Source: Dioscorea cayenensis subsp. rotundata (lineage: Eukaryota > Streptophyta > Magnoliopsida > Dioscoreales > Dioscoreaceae). From it: a DNA stretch of 64,000 nucleotides. A model generated the notes under the pieces. It saw only the letters and a program-made list of their open reading frames with translations, did not search any database and was not told the DNA's origin. This document shows positions 22,710 through 34,432 of the stretch, piece after piece (positions within the stretch are counted from its first letter, which is position 1; each line of letters opens with the position of its first letter). The DNA is taken from contig NC_052476.1 of assembly GCF_009730915.1 (NCBI RefSeq), positions 17,700,162 to 17,764,161 on the forward strand. Reading direction: 5' to 3'. A program made the position numbers and the translations under genes.

Positions 22710-24357
22710 TCAAAACAATACTCCCTTGACTCCTAGTGTTGCATTTGATGGAGCTAATTCATTGGGAATGGTGTTCCAACGGGTTGTGAAGTGGCCGTGT
22801 CTATGACAAGTTCTCAATTCCCATGATGACAAGACCATCTGCACGCATACACGAGGGGGTTCAGTGAAGCTCAATAAAACAAAAACAACTCGAGTATATA
22901 AAAGATAGAGAAATGAATACAACTCAAGACAACAAAATGAAAATAAACTCAGAAGGAAAGTCCTTTCTGAGTATACAAGTCCAAAATGAAATGTAAAAAG
23001 TAAAGAAATGAAAAGAGAAATCAAGTGTTGGTGTCGATGGGGTCTCGCTCCACTAGCGATCTTTGGTGCTAGATCAAAGGGTGCCGGTGGAGGTGGTGAT
23101 GGTGATGCCAGAGGAGTCTGAGGGATCCTCGGCCGCAAGACAAATGACGAGGAGACGTCTCGCTCTAGAATCTGCTGTAGCGTGTCGAAACGTGCCATGA
23201 TCTCTGTGTACTGTGCGGCCTGCGCAACCCGAACCTCATCAATTTGTGCTCGGACCTCAGCGACCTCTGTCTGTATCACCTCCACAGCATTCTCGAACCT
23301 CTCAAAGCCATCACGGGCTCGAGATGGTGAAAACATGCAACTGGGGGTGGGTCCTCTGCCACCGGAGGTGCATCAGTCTCCATCTGTGTCGGCAGAGGCT
23401 TAGGAACAAGCTACGAAGTCTCGGCATCATAGCCCTCCTTCTCTGCTATCTCTGGAGCTGGTAGAACCAAGGCATAAATTCCCGTCAGAATCCTGCGGAC
23501 CATAGCCATCAATCTCATTATCTCCAGGCTCACGGGAGCAGGTATACTAGTCTTCTCAGCCCCGCGAATCGCGTCCAAGAGACCCATACCCAAAACTAGT
23601 CTTATAATGTAGGGGCATGAGAAGATCGCTCCCAATCTGGCATACTGCTCCTGATGTCGGATGTACTCTGTGACGATATGCCCCAAATGATCGGTATGCA
23701 CTGAACCATCGAATACAGGTACAGAAGCTCCTGTCGGCTCAGGACACCAGTGTTATCACCACGGCCATTCACCAACCTGGTCAGAATGACATGTAAATAT
23801 CGGTATGTAGGTTGGGAAAGGCACGTGGCCTTAGACACCCCCGGCTTATACTAATCCTGACCACACAATGCTCTATAAGCTCTCTGTGGGGTCAAAGCTC
23901 CCGGGTAATCTGTCAGTAACTGGGAATACTCCTCAGTGTCTGTAACTGCCTCCTTGTATAAGCCAAGCCGAACTGAAAACTGAGTAATGCTCATGCTATA
24001 GTGATGTCCAAATGCTCTGAACTGAATGAAGTCCAAACTATCAAATTTTGCATAAGATCTATCGAACTCGAATGACGATAAGACCTCAAGTGCAAGCTCA
24101 CGAATGGCTGGCTCCCTAGTCGACAATAACTACCTCCAACCTCCCACTGAAACAAGATCATCGACCTCATATGTGAACTCATCTCCCTGCTGTAGATCTC
24201 TCAATATGCTCGTGTCCAGGAATCGAGTCTGTCCGAAGCGAAGTCTCGACAAATTCTCAAAACGCGCCTGGTGCTCGGGAATGGCAAATCTTATGCCCTT
24301 GGACTCGGGAGATGACTACGACTGTTTCTCAGCTTGCTTCTTAGACTGAGGTGCCAT
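22710..24357 (-). pseudogene. Element C post-pol frame (Athila ORF-1 type, env position)
   Basis: Starts at an ATG near 24357 (MAPQSKKQAEKQ) and is broken early by a stop, then by further stops and shifts. Readable parts include FDSLDFIQFRAFGHHYSMS and LTPQRAYRALCGQD (23851-24126), SQPTYRYLHVILTRLVNGRG and LSRQELLYLYSMVQ (23602-23838), and GHIVTEYIRHQEQYARLGAI (23411-23701). The C-terminal part (about 23030-23336) has a heptad-like EVAEVRAQIDEVRVAQ helix and a proline-rich tail. The layout recalls the Athila ORF-1 protein family (role unproven), here downstream of pol. No transmembrane segment is convincing, so envelope function should not be assumed. Confidence 0.7.
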
Positions 24358-25695
24358 AAGCTGCAAGATTTGAAAGAAAATTGATTAAACCAGTTAATTA
24401 AGCAATGCTGCAGAAATCCACACGGTCGTGTGGGATTTCTGCATGCCCATGTGGATCCATGGGGCGTGAAAAACGCACGGCCGTGCCTCAAAAATCCAAG
24501 AATACATCGTTAGATTGCTTCTAACTTCATTTTAAACATGCATAATTATTCTAATTGCAAAGACGAAGCATCACGCACCAGTTTCATCGATTAAAATCAA
24601 GAATTGACAAAGAAAACAAAGGCTAAGGCTTACCGACGATGTGAAATGGAAAAAACTTGAATCGGCCGGAAAACCTAAACAAAAATCCCTCCAAATTGGT
24701 AAAACGAAATCAGGAGAAAGTGTGAGTGCGATTGCAGACGAATGGAAAGTGTGAAAATGAGAAGAAACGATGATCCTTTTAAAAGGACTCACGCCTCTTG
24801 GCGTTCTGTACATCCACAAGGGCGTGCATAAATTACACACGCCTGTGCGCCTCCACAGAAGAGCTTCACAGGAGCTAATGCGCGCCCCTGTGCGCTCTCA
24901 AGAAAACCTAAACTGCCTCTGAATGTAAACACACGAGTGTGTGGAAAATACCCATGCCCATGCGCCCAACCCATAGGGGCAACCACACGCCCGTGCGGAA
25001 TTCCACACGGGTGTGTACAGTCACAGGCCTGACTCAGAGGGGCAGCCGCACGCCCCTATGTTTTCTCGGGATGGAGAGAGCTCGTTTGCAGAGATTCACA
25101 CGGGTGTGTGGAAAATACCCACGCCCGTATGTTTTTCACAGGTTCGCCTATAGGGGTGAGTCCATGCCCATGTGTGCTCTCAGGATAATTTGCCAAGTCT
25201 CTGCAGGAAAATGCAGGCTCGTGCGGAAATTACCCACGGCCGTGGACCATCATAAGGTCACTCACAGGGGCGAGTCCACGCTCTTGTGTCTTTTCTGGAT
25301 GAGCTCTGAACAAAGACGCACGCCCGTGAGGAAATTCCACACGGGCATGTGTTTTCTCTGTACACTTAGAAAACTTTGCAGGCTCTGCAAAAAATTTCTG
25401 AACACAACTAAACACTCAGAGCCTGCTTTACAAGGCAACTTTAACCAGAGAAAACATGAAAAATAAGCTCAAACGACCTAAACTTTGCCAAATCCACATG
25501 AAAAACACACGATGACATTAAGAACCCACAAGAAAACACAGCAATAGGATCTAAAAATCAAGACACCAACACTCAACACTTTATTCGCACAAAAACTAAA
25601 CTACAAGCTAAGAAAACAGCAAACACTTGGGTTGCCTCCCAAGAAGCGTTTGTTTTACGTCACTAAGCTTGACGTACCTTGTCTTACCTCACGGG
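24358..25695 (-). repeat. Element C spacer with GC-rich palindromic repeats
   Basis: From about 24415 to 25350 there are many degenerate copies of a motif such as CACACGCCCGTGCGGAATTC / CCACACGGGTGTGTGG, in both orientations, about 25-100 bp apart. Each half is an inverted repeat of its partner. The LTRs carry the same motif. A 175-codon plus-strand frame at 24939-25466 is a by-product of the repeats. The end nearest integrase has the CTTGGGAGGCAACCC word (about 25627-25642, minus strand). Confidence 0.8.
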
Positions 25696-26900
25696 GGTTC
25701 ATGAAGGAAGAATACTTCCTTGTCGCCATTACTAACCTCTCCTCCATAGTACGGTTTTAGCCTGTGTCTGTTTACCTTAAATGTACCCTTCTCCGGTTGG
25801 GTAATCTCAACAGCCCCATGAGGTGAAACTTCGGTCACCGTATAAGGACCAAATTATCTAGACTTGAGCTTTCCCGGAAATAACCGTAGACGAGAATTGA
25901 ATAGCAACACTTGATCATCAACCTTGAATTCCTTCGGATTTTTAATATGCTTGTCATGCCATTTCCGAATTCTTTCCTTATAAATCCTTGCATTCTCATA
26001 TGCTTTCATTCTCCATTCATCTAGCTCACTAAGATGTAGCATTCTTTGCTCCCCCAACTTACGCAAGTCAAATTTCATGGCCTTGATTGCCCAATATGCT
26101 CTATGCTCCAATTCCACAGGCAGGTGACATGATTTTCCATAAACCAAATTATAGGGAGTGGTCCCTATTGCCATTTTGTATGCTGTTCTATGAGCCCAAA
26201 GTGTGTCATCTAACCGTTCTAACCAATCTTGCTTTCCTTGTTCTACAGACTTGGTTAAAATTCTTTTTAGCTCCTTGTTTGTGACTTCCACTTGACTACT
26301 CGTTTGTGGGTGATAGGGGTAGCAAGATGATGATGAACCCCATAGCGCTTCGACACTTTCGTGAGTTGTGAATTGCAAAAATGAGTCCCTCGATCGCTTA
26401 TGATGATTCTTGGGGTCCCAAACCAAGCAAACAACCTCTTCAGAAATTTTACTACCGTTCTAGCATCATTGGTTGGAAGGGCTTAATCTTCCACCCATTT
26501 AGAAACATAATCAACCGCTACTAAGATGTATTAATTACCATTAGACTTCAGGAATGGTTCCATGAAGTCAATTCCCCACACATCAAACACCTTACAAAAT
26601 TGAATCGGATTTTGAGGTATCTCATCTCTTCTCAATAGGTTTCCAGCCCTCTGACAATTGTCACATCGAAGAACAAACTGATGGGTATCCTGGAATAAAG
26701 TCGGCCAATAAAACCCGACGGCCAGAACTTTCTTAGCGGTTCTGCTCAAACTATAATGTCCCCCAATGGGACCCGAATGATAATGTGCAATAATGCTCCA
26801 ACCTTCCTCCCTGGATACACATCGTCGAACCACATGATCGGCACAAATATGGAACAAGTAAGGATCATCCCAAAAGTAGTTCTTTAAGTCACTGAAAAAC
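25696..26900 (-). pseudogene. Element C integrase
   Basis: From the N-terminal side (high coordinates), HYHSGPIGGHYSLSRTAKKV with CDNCQRAGNL forms the HHCC zinc-binding domain (26531-26857). GIDFME carries the first catalytic Asp. ISDRGTHF in a shifted frame near 26395 carries the second Asp, and PYHPQTSSQVEVTNKELKR (25854-26426) the catalytic Glu. The C-terminal part reads VLLFNSRLRLFPGKLKSR and, after a stop, [13 protein letters not shown] and [17 protein letters not shown] to about 25696. A stop near 26485 and a frameshift near 26320 break it. The three acidic residues are still readable. Confidence 0.88.
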
Positions 26901-27059
26901 TTTTTTTTTCTGCTGAAAACTGAGGCCTTGCTTCAGTACCTTTCCCGACAAATAATTTGCAAAATCTGCGAACCATGGAGTACCCTCTGACTCTGACTCC
27001 TGTAGTACATACAAATGTTCTTCAGGGAAAAAATCGTTGATCTCCTTGCTTGCCAGTTC

Positions 27060-27674
27060 TTAACCATCACACACTTCTAATTTTGAAAGATGATCCGCAA
27101 CCACATTTTCAGTTCCCCTCTTGTCTTTTATTTCCATATCGAATTCTTGTAACAATAAAATCCACCGAATCAACCTTGGTTTCGCGTTAGCTTTGTTCAT
27201 GAGATAACGGAGTGCTGAGTGATCTGTGAATACTGTCACCCTCGATAGAATGAGATACGGCCTGAACTTGTCAAAAGCGAACACCACCACTAATAATTCC
27301 TTTTCAGTAGTTGTATAATTCTCCTGAGAACTTGTGAGAGTCATGATAGGATAATAAATCAGACGGAACTACTTGTCTTTCCTTTGTCCCAAAACTGCTC
27401 CCACAGTGTAATCACTTGAATCACACATGAGCTCAAAGAGTTCATTCCAATCCGGTATTGTCAGAATTGGTGCTTGCACTAATCTTTCCTTCAAAAAATT
27501 GAATGCACTTAGACAATCATCCCCAAAGTCGAAAGGGGCATCCTTTTCTAGGAGTTTAATCAATGGTTGCGTGATCTTCGGGAAGTCCTCGATAAACCTT
27601 CTGTAAAACCCTGCACACCCAAAGAAACTGCGGATCCCTTTCACATTTGTAGGTGGGGGAAGCTTTTCGATCAC
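27060..27674 (-). pseudogene. Element C RNase H with RT connection region
   Basis: 27369-27674 gives GIRSFFGCAGFYRRFIEDFP and IPDWNELFELMCDSSDYTVG, the end of RT and the start of Ty3-type RNase H. 27060-27344 gives [35 protein letters not shown] and [12 protein letters not shown], the rest of RNase H. One stop and shift near 27350 separate the two. Confidence 0.9.
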
Positions 27675-28640
27675 CTCAATCTTGCCTTATCCACCTCCAA
27701 TCCTGCTTGAGAAATCTTATGTCCAAAGACAATGCCTTCTTGGACCATGAAGTGACACTTCTCCCAATTGAAAACGATGTTCGTTTCTTCACATCTCACT
27801 AGCACTCTCTCCAAATTTTTTAAATATTTTTCGAAAGAGTCTCCAAATACCAAAAAATCATCCATGAATACCTCCATAATGTATTCTAGCAGATCATCAA
27901 AAATGGTTGTCATACAGCGTTGGAATGTGGCTGGTGCATTACACAACCCAACAGGTATTCTTCTGTAAGCAAAGATACCGTAAGGACAAGTAAATGTGGT
28001 CTTCTCCTGATTTTCAGGAGCTATAGGGATTTGAAAATATCCCGACATGCCATCAAGGAAACAATAAAATTGATGCCCTGCTTAACGTTCCAACATTTGA
28101 TCGATAAATGACAATGGGAAATGATCTTTTCGAATGGTGTCATTTAATCTTCTATAATCGATGCAAACTCACTATCCTGTAATTGTCTTGGTCAGAATCA
28201 ACTCATTCTTTTCATTTATCATAACTATCATCCCTCCTTTTTTCGGAACCACTTGAGTTGGACTCACCCATGCACTATCAGATATGGGATAAATAATCCC
28301 TGTATCTAGGAGCTTCACTACTTTTGCTTTGACGACTTCCTTCATGTTTGGATTTAGTCTTCGCTGTGGTTGGATTACAGATTTGTAGTCATCTTCCATT
28401 AAGATTTTATGGGTGCAAAAGGACAGATTTATGCCCCTGATGTCTGAAATCTTCCACGCAATAGCCGACTTATGCTTTTTCAACATGCTAACAAGCTTAT
28501 CTTTTTGCTCCACTGACAAGTTTGAAGCTATAATCACTGGAAGTTTAGATTCTTCCATCAAGAAAGCATACTCCAAGTGTGCTGGCAAGGTCTTAAGCTC
28601 TAGGACTGGTGGTTCATCAATTGATGAACGCAACCTACTC
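27675..28640 (-). pseudogene. Element C reverse transcriptase
   Basis: The N-terminal part (28172-28640) has PTQVVPKKGGM and LLDTGIIYPISDSAWVSP of gypsy RT. The catalytic part (27671-28048) has GYFQIPIAPENQEKTTFTCP, PVGLCNAPATFQRCM and the active-site block EVFMDDFLVFG (FMDD in place of YVDD, as usual in Athila). A frameshift and a stop between 28050 and 28171 break the frame in the VCIDYRKLN region. Confidence 0.9.
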
Positions 28641-29110
28641 TCCTTTAACCTGTCAATTTCCTCAAACTTGTTCGTTTCCTGCTCAAATTTACTTTTCTCT
28701 TCTTCTACTTGTGAATGTATCTCTGTATGGTCTTCAATGACTGTCGATGCATTCAATCCATATATCTCCCCTACTGACAACGACACAGCCACAGAGAACA
28801 GTTCCTGCCTTTGTTCGTGATAAGACGAGTCAAACTGATCGAGGACTTTCTGCAGACTTTCTTCTAAGTGATCACTCATCGATATCAATGCAGATCTCTC
28901 AAATTGATCTAGCATACTATTTAGTTCGCAGTCCTGCTCTTGAATTATGGCAATGTACTCTTCAACTGATTCTTCCACAAAATGTTGAATAGTATTCGGC
29001 TCTTGCAATAAGTAGCACGGTGTGTCCTGTACTGCAAACACTTGAACTCTCTGCTCCATATCTTCAACCATTCCCATGGTGATGTCGAATAACACAGGCA
29101 TGCCAATCAC
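28641..29110 (-). pseudogene. Element C acidic region upstream of RT
   Basis: In frame with the start of RT, about 155 codons from ATG at 29110. Very rich in Glu, Gln and Asp, for example EESVEEYIAIIQEQDCELN and HSQVEEEKSKFEQETNKFEE. The first residues MIGMPVLFDITMGMVEDMEQ resemble the end of an Athila protease. Only about 140 bp separate this from the LTR, so gag and nearly all of the protease have been deleted. Confidence 0.65.
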
Positions 29111-29229
29111 TTTTTTATAATCAAGGAAAAAGAAAACAAATCAGAACAATGATAGAAAAGAAGATGTGAAATAGAATGAGTAAATGAATAGCTAAGAAAA
29201 CAAAGTGTAAAGTATCTCTAAACGCTTAT

Positions 29230-29247
29230 TCCCTGGCAACGGAGCAA
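29230..29247 (-). other. Element C primer-binding site
   Basis: Minus-strand TTGCTCCGTTGCCAGGGA, a few bases inside the 5' LTR end. It differs at three positions from the TGGCGCCGTTGCCGGGGA form common in Athila elements. Confidence 0.7.
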
Positions 29248-29252
29248 AAATT

Positions 29253-31040
29253 TGACAACGCCCCTTGGAATAGTAATAAAATCCCAGGTGAGTGGGTATC
29301 GTATCCACATAGAATAGGGAGTAAAAATACTTAAGTTGTTTCTTAACTAAGCAAAATATGGATAGTGATTTATGTGGTAAGATGTAGTGTAAACAAAAGT
29401 AAAAGAAACAAGAGAGAGAGAGAGCACAAGTAAAGGACAGGTAAGGCAATCGTTTCAAGTGCAAAAACCATCTATTATGCTTCCTAACTAATGCATTAAT
29501 TATTCGTGGGGATCCTTTAATACATGGTCCAAAATCTAAGGTCAACCATGCCTAACCCCATACATGTCCCGGAGGAGAAATTGAACAATCTCTCAACCTC
29601 GCACTCGTATAGAATTGCAATGAGTTCTAGGGATTCCAAGTGATAAATCCTCTTCCTATATGTAGACCTAACCCTTTGGTCCAGGCGGAAGGTCCCTAGC
29701 CACAATTAAGCCATAGATGCTAAAATCACTTCAACGCTTCATTTCATTGCACTCGCAACCAAGCCCCAACGGAAGGTCATCCCTTAGCCCATTCACTCTA
29801 TTATGACCATAAAGAACTATAGAAATTGGAGGTAGAATAAATCACATCGGAGTGGAAAGGGGATGCTCCGCTACCTCTTGACTCACCCTCTCAACCCTCT
29901 CCAATCTAGCTTTGTCTAACTCTCGTGGTGTGTCACTCACTCACAAGGGTTACCAACAAGGAACTCTCAACCCTAGTGTCACTCTAAAGGAGTGTTCATA
30001 TAATCAATGCATTCAAGATTGGAACTCAATAAAAACATCAATTAATGAAAGCATAATAACAAGGTTCAATGAAACGAATACATCCTAGGGTTCACAATCC
30101 AAGTACCCACTAGGGGGTTTAACTCTCCATGGAGCTAATTACAATCAATGAAATCAAATGTAAAAGCAATGAATCCATAGAAAACCCCCTTGATAGTCAT
30201 GACGATGGTCTTGTGGAGAGTCCTCTACTCTTCCAAAGGTCCCTTTGTCCGGCCTAGGATACACCTCGCCAGATCGGTGCCGATGAAAGCTCTCTCACTA
30301 ACCTTCTTCCAAATGGAGCACAATGTCGAAGCCATAGAACCTCTCCCAATCCCTAGCCAATACCTCTCAAAACCCTAGCCGCAACCCTCTCTCAAGTTGG
30401 GGAAAAGATGAAAAAAAGAATCATGAAATCGGGGCTGAAATCAGCTTTAAATAGTGCTGGAATCGGGAATCCACACACCCATGTGAATATTTCACACGGC
30501 CCGTGTGTAATTAACGCATGGACGTGTGGAATTTCCACAAGCCCGTGTGGCTTCTCTGGAAACTCCTTCTTCGGCCGGTCATGAACAGTACATGCTACAG
30601 TACCGGTCTGAAACACTCCCGAAACCATGTTTTTATCGAGGTAACGTAAACGGGCACACGTTTACGTTGTAGATCTCTTTGCTTCTTCAATGAACGACCG
30701 CGTTGGTGGAGATCTTGTTACACATGCACAAGCCGGAATACTTAGAATGTGACTGCCTCTGTGCCCCTCCAAATCATTGTGCTAGATTGAATACAAGGAG
30801 GTTGGCACACATTCTAGCATATTGAACCCGATTTATGTCTTCGCGTTTGAACCTTCTCAAGATTTTCTCCAAATGGTGCACTCACGATCTACATTAGCTT
30901 CTTTCTCTAAGATTCGGCTTCACAACCCTATATGCATGAAAGTAACATAAATACACACATATTAGCGTTAAAATCCGATAAAAGTAATGCTCATCATAAG
31001 GAAAGAACACTTCATATTCTTATCACACAAGAAATTATCA
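29253..31040 (-). repeat. Element C 5' LTR (right copy)
   Basis: 1788 bp, pairs with 19865-21755. It also contains the CACGGG/GTGTGG motif near 30475-30550. In about 170 aligned bases near 29761 I count roughly eight differences from the other copy. Confidence 0.93.
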
Positions 31041-31045
31041 AGGGG

Positions 31046-31174
31046 CTTGCCCCTAATGGAAGTCATGAACCCACAATCCCTTGAAGTCTACAAAATATTA
31101 AAACTGATTTGTGATCCATGCTTTTTAACTGGTCAACCATAATTAAAGGCCAGGTGAGAAGAAAGGAGCCCACA
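31046..31174 (+). repeat. Element B 5' LTR, segment 2 (right of element C)
   Basis: Continues the LTR interrupted at 19864 and ends GGAGCCCACA. It matches about 42945-43070 and the end of element A's 3' LTR (60613-60743). Confidence 0.92.
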
Positions 31175-31179
31175 AATTC

Positions 31180-31197
31180 TGGCATGCCCGGTGGGGA
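31180..31197 (+). other. Element B primer-binding site
   Basis: TGGCATGCCCGGTGGGGA starts five bases after the LTR. A TGGC...GGGGA site at this place is usual for plant Ty3/gypsy elements; the matching tRNA was not determined. Confidence 0.75.
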
Positions 31198-32200
31198 TGA
31201 CTTCTCCTCCCATCTAAGAACTTAAATGTGAATTGATAAAAAAAATATACATCAATGCTTCATGTCTCATTGCTACCTTATTGGAATGGGGGCACGAAGT
31301 AAAGTTGCTTTATGACTCTGTCTATAACGGGTCATTGAAAAAAATCAAATCAAAATCAAAGTCAAATTTTTGTGATGCCAGACTTTATCAACGTTATGCT
31401 AAGTCTGCCACCATCACCGCCAAGCTCATATACAGACTTGTCAAAAAAATACATGATTGATGAAATTCGGTTCTAGTCAATAATTGGATCAAAGGGGGTA
31501 AGTCACCAAATCTCATTGAAACTGAAGATTGAGATATAAAAAAAAAAGAAAAAAAAGCTTGTTGTTTCTGAAGTTGCAGGGGGTACATGGTTCCATTTCC
31601 ACAGCTATTGCCAAAGTTTCAATAATTAAAAAAGAAGAAGAAGAAAATAGATGAAGAGATGTGTGGCCCTAAAGTACATATTGTACAGGTGATCACTGAA
31701 ATAATCAAATAACCACTTGAGTCAAAATGTCATCTCACTTGGTTAAAAAAAAATCAAATCAGAAAAAAATAAAAAAATTTAAATCATGTCTCATTCCTAC
31801 ATGCAGGCAAAGAAAAAAAAAATCAGAAAAAAAATTTCAATTCAAAACTTATCAACTCCATCACTGAGGGTAAATGGAAAAAGTCTCAAGTTTAAATATT
31901 ATGGTGGATGTCGTAATGATGATATTTCCAGATCCAACCATTCATCCATTAACTCATCAGTTTTAGGATCATCCAATGCAATCCAATTGCTAGAGGGGTA
32001 GTTTTCACTACAAGGTGTAGCACTAGTGACATTGAGGTCTTCAAATTCTTGTAAAGATCTTGTTGATGTAGCTAGAGAAACAATAGATGAACTTCGTGAT
32101 GAAATGCAAATGTCGGAATGACATGCTAAAAAAAACTAATGGTTGATATTGAAATAGAAAAAAAATAAAAAAAATAAAAAAAGAGAGAGAAAAAAACTTA
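31198..32200 (+). pseudogene. Element B leader and gag-side remnant
   Basis: Short broken frames such as DARLYQRYAKSATITAKLIY (31233-31460) and SLRVNGKSLKFKYYGG (31786-32001), and a GAGATGTGTGGCCCTAAAGT region near 31655 that gives LKVHIVQVITE, like LEVHTVQMITE in element A at 46720. Too decayed for a domain call. Confidence 0.45.
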
Positions 32201-33118
32201 TGTATGTTAAAGTGTTGAAAGTTGGAAGTTTCTTTGATGGTGATGCTCCAATCAAGGTCTTCATCGGGTGACCAAATTATCTTTGATTGTCCTGAATTTT
32301 TTTTCAAATCATAAATACATGTTTTCGCTTCAATCTAAACAGTTGAAATTTGATTTGAAGTCTGCATGATTTATAGAAGAGAATAGGAATGTGGGTCATG
32401 ATCCAGGATGCCATTTCTTTACGCCTAGTGTTAACTAATGTGTTAATCAGACCATGTTGCAAATTTGGATCAGTCTGAAAGTTTTTGTGAAGACTCCAGA
32501 CCTGACAATACTCAGTATAAATGTTATATTGAGCCTTAAGTCCACCAATTATCAAAATAAAATCATAAATCATACATGAAATTCATTGATGATTGTCATC
32601 ACACAATATTCAAATTCTAGCTCACAATGAGACAGTCAAAAGAGCTTCAATCCTTTTGAAAATTTTTTCTATAAAATCAAGGTGTTCTGATCTTCAATGT
32701 GAATGGTGATGATTGAATTCTAAGTTCATATGATTATTATAAAAAATCTAGCAATTTAGAGGCAGAATCTGCCTAAATTCCTGCCCAGCTATATCATCAT
32801 CAAGTCAAGCATCACCATATCAAATCATATTCAATTTTAGTAAATTTTTATAGTCGTTTGTAGGGTCTTTATCTCTAAGATAAAAGTTAGAGATTGGATT
32901 TTAAGCTTATTTGATCATCATAAAAGTTTTGAGTCCAAAGACCATGTCTGCCTAGTTCCCTGTTTGCCCATGGTGCTATCAAGTTGATGAACGACTTATA
33001 AAATCATTCCAAATTTGGCTGAAAAATATTTACCAATACAAGGCCTTCATTCACAAAAAAAAAAGAAAAAATAATCAATCGTGATTTTAATTCTCGAAGT
33101 ATTTTATTAGAAAACAAA
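32201..33118 (+). other. Rearranged non-coding block replacing gag/protease/RT core in element B
   Basis: No frame of interest. Two diverged direct repeats start near 32685 and 32875 (TTCTAAGTTCATATGATTAT / TTTTAAGCTTATTTGATCAT, each followed by TCTGCCTA and TGCCCA). About 33050-33118 closely resembles 36720-36790, which belongs to B's own 3' untranslated region. The block ends abruptly inside the RT coding sequence. Confidence 0.55.
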
Positions 33119-33680
33119 GAGGCATCGAGGAATAGGGATATATCCCTCCAAGATAAAGGCAATCCTGGAAATGCCACCTCCTCAGACACTGAAGTAGCTG
33201 CGCTTATTCCAAGGGCATTTTGCTTATATCAGAAAATTCATCTCCAACCTCTCTGGAAGATGCAAGCCCTTATCTAAACTGGTTAAGAAAAATGCGCCTT
33301 TCAATTGGGATGATGAATGTCAAAGAGCTTTAGAAGACATTAAACGGTATTTACTGAATCCACCAATACTGGAAGCCTGGATCCATGGAAAGCCTCTGAT
33401 CTTATATACCCCCGCATTGAAAGAGTCTTTGGGAGCTATGTTGGCCCATAACAATGAAGAAGGCAAAGAAAATGCATTATATTACCTTAGCAGGATATTG
33501 GTAGGAGCTGAGAGTAAATACACACCAATTGAAAAGCATTGCCTAGCTTTGGTGTTTGCAGTCAAGAAGTTGAGACACTACTTGCTAGCGCATAAAGTAA
33601 TACTTATATCAAAAATAGATCCACTTAAATACCTTTTGATGAGGCCGTTGCTTATGGGAAGACTCGCAAAATGAGCATCG
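33119..33680 (+). pseudogene. Element B RT C-terminal end and RNase H
   Basis: Starts at RHRGIGIYPSKIKAI, past the RT active site, then LRLFQGHFAYIRKFISNLSG and NAPFNWDDECQRALEDIKRY. RNase H follows with YYLSRILVGAESKYTPIEKH and LALVFAVKKLRHYLLAHKV. One stop lies near 33200 and another at 33674. The wording is that of Tat/Ogre elements. Confidence 0.88.
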
Positions 33681-34290
33681 ATTCTGATGGAATTTGACAT
33701 AACATATACTCCACAGAAGGCTATTAAAGGGCATGTGCTAGCAGACTTTCTAGCAGCACATCCTCTCCCTGATGATTCACCACTTAATCTTGATCTCCCT
33801 GACGAAGAGACATTAATAGTGGAAGAAGCAAGGTGGTGACTATACTTTGATGGAGCGTCATCTATAAAACCGGTACTCATGTCCCAAATGCCACAAATCA
33901 AAGTTGGGATAAGACTCGTGTTCATCACACCGGAAGGGGGAATCCTCAGATATGCTCTCTCCCTTATGGAGCCATGCACAAAAAATGAAGCAATATATGA
34001 AGCTCTCATAGTTGGTTTGGAATTGATAATTAAAATGGGGATCCAAGACATTCACACACTTGGAGACTCACAACTCATTATTAAGCAAGTCAAAGGAGAC
34101 TATAAGATGTACAAACCTGAACTTCTTAAATATTATAAGAAGGTCAAAAATCTGATGAAGAAAATTCCCCAAGTATAGTTGAGAAGGGTTTCAAGATCAG
34201 AAAATGGAGAAGCTGATTCTTTGGCGAAAGTAGTAAAGGAGCTGGCGAATCCAAATTACGAAGAAATCCATATAACCATAAGAAATAAAA
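33681..34290 (+). pseudogene. Element B second (archaeal-type) RNase H
   Basis: Begins MEFDITYTPQKAIKGHVLAD and FLAAHPLPDDS, then LYFDGASSIK (first acidic residue), EAIYEALIVGLELIIKMG (Glu) and HTLGDSQLIIKQVKGDY (second Asp). This duplicate RNase H marks the Tat lineage. Stops near 33838 and 34177 interrupt it. Confidence 0.86.
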
Positions 34291-34432
34291 AAACCCATTA
34301 GTACGATCCCTGACGAAGTCGAAGAGGAAAGTGCTAATGGCAATGCGGAAGTCTTCACTCTCGAAATGCCAGAGGAAGATTGGAGATAACCGTTCACAGA
34401 ATATCTAAAATATGATAAACTCCCAGAGGATA

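Larger units (their letters stand above)
19865..31040 (-). mobile_element. Element C: Athila-like Ty3/gypsy retrotransposon, innermost of the nest
   Basis: LTRs begin TGACAACGCCCC and end in TTATCA on the plus strand (19865-21755 and 29253-31040). The duplication AGGGG lies at 19860-19864 and 31041-31045; element A's 3' LTR near 60612 shows the uninterrupted AGGGG once. Coding runs on the minus strand, so the 5' LTR is the right one. A PBS-like site close to the Athila form and a GTGTGGGGGAGTT polypurine tract flank the interior. The order is RT, RNase H, integrase, long spacer, then a post-pol frame in the env position. gag and protease are missing and the remaining frames are broken. Confidence 0.93.

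Noticed and set aside
22710..24357. True envelope gene of a plant virus-like element
   Set aside because: The position fits, but no signal peptide or convincing transmembrane segment is visible, and the text fits the Athila ORF-1 type of unknown role.
24939..25466. 175-codon plus-strand frame in element C
   Set aside because: It runs through the CACGGG palindromic repeats and gives repeated RP/HTGV text with no family likeness; element C is coded on the other strand.
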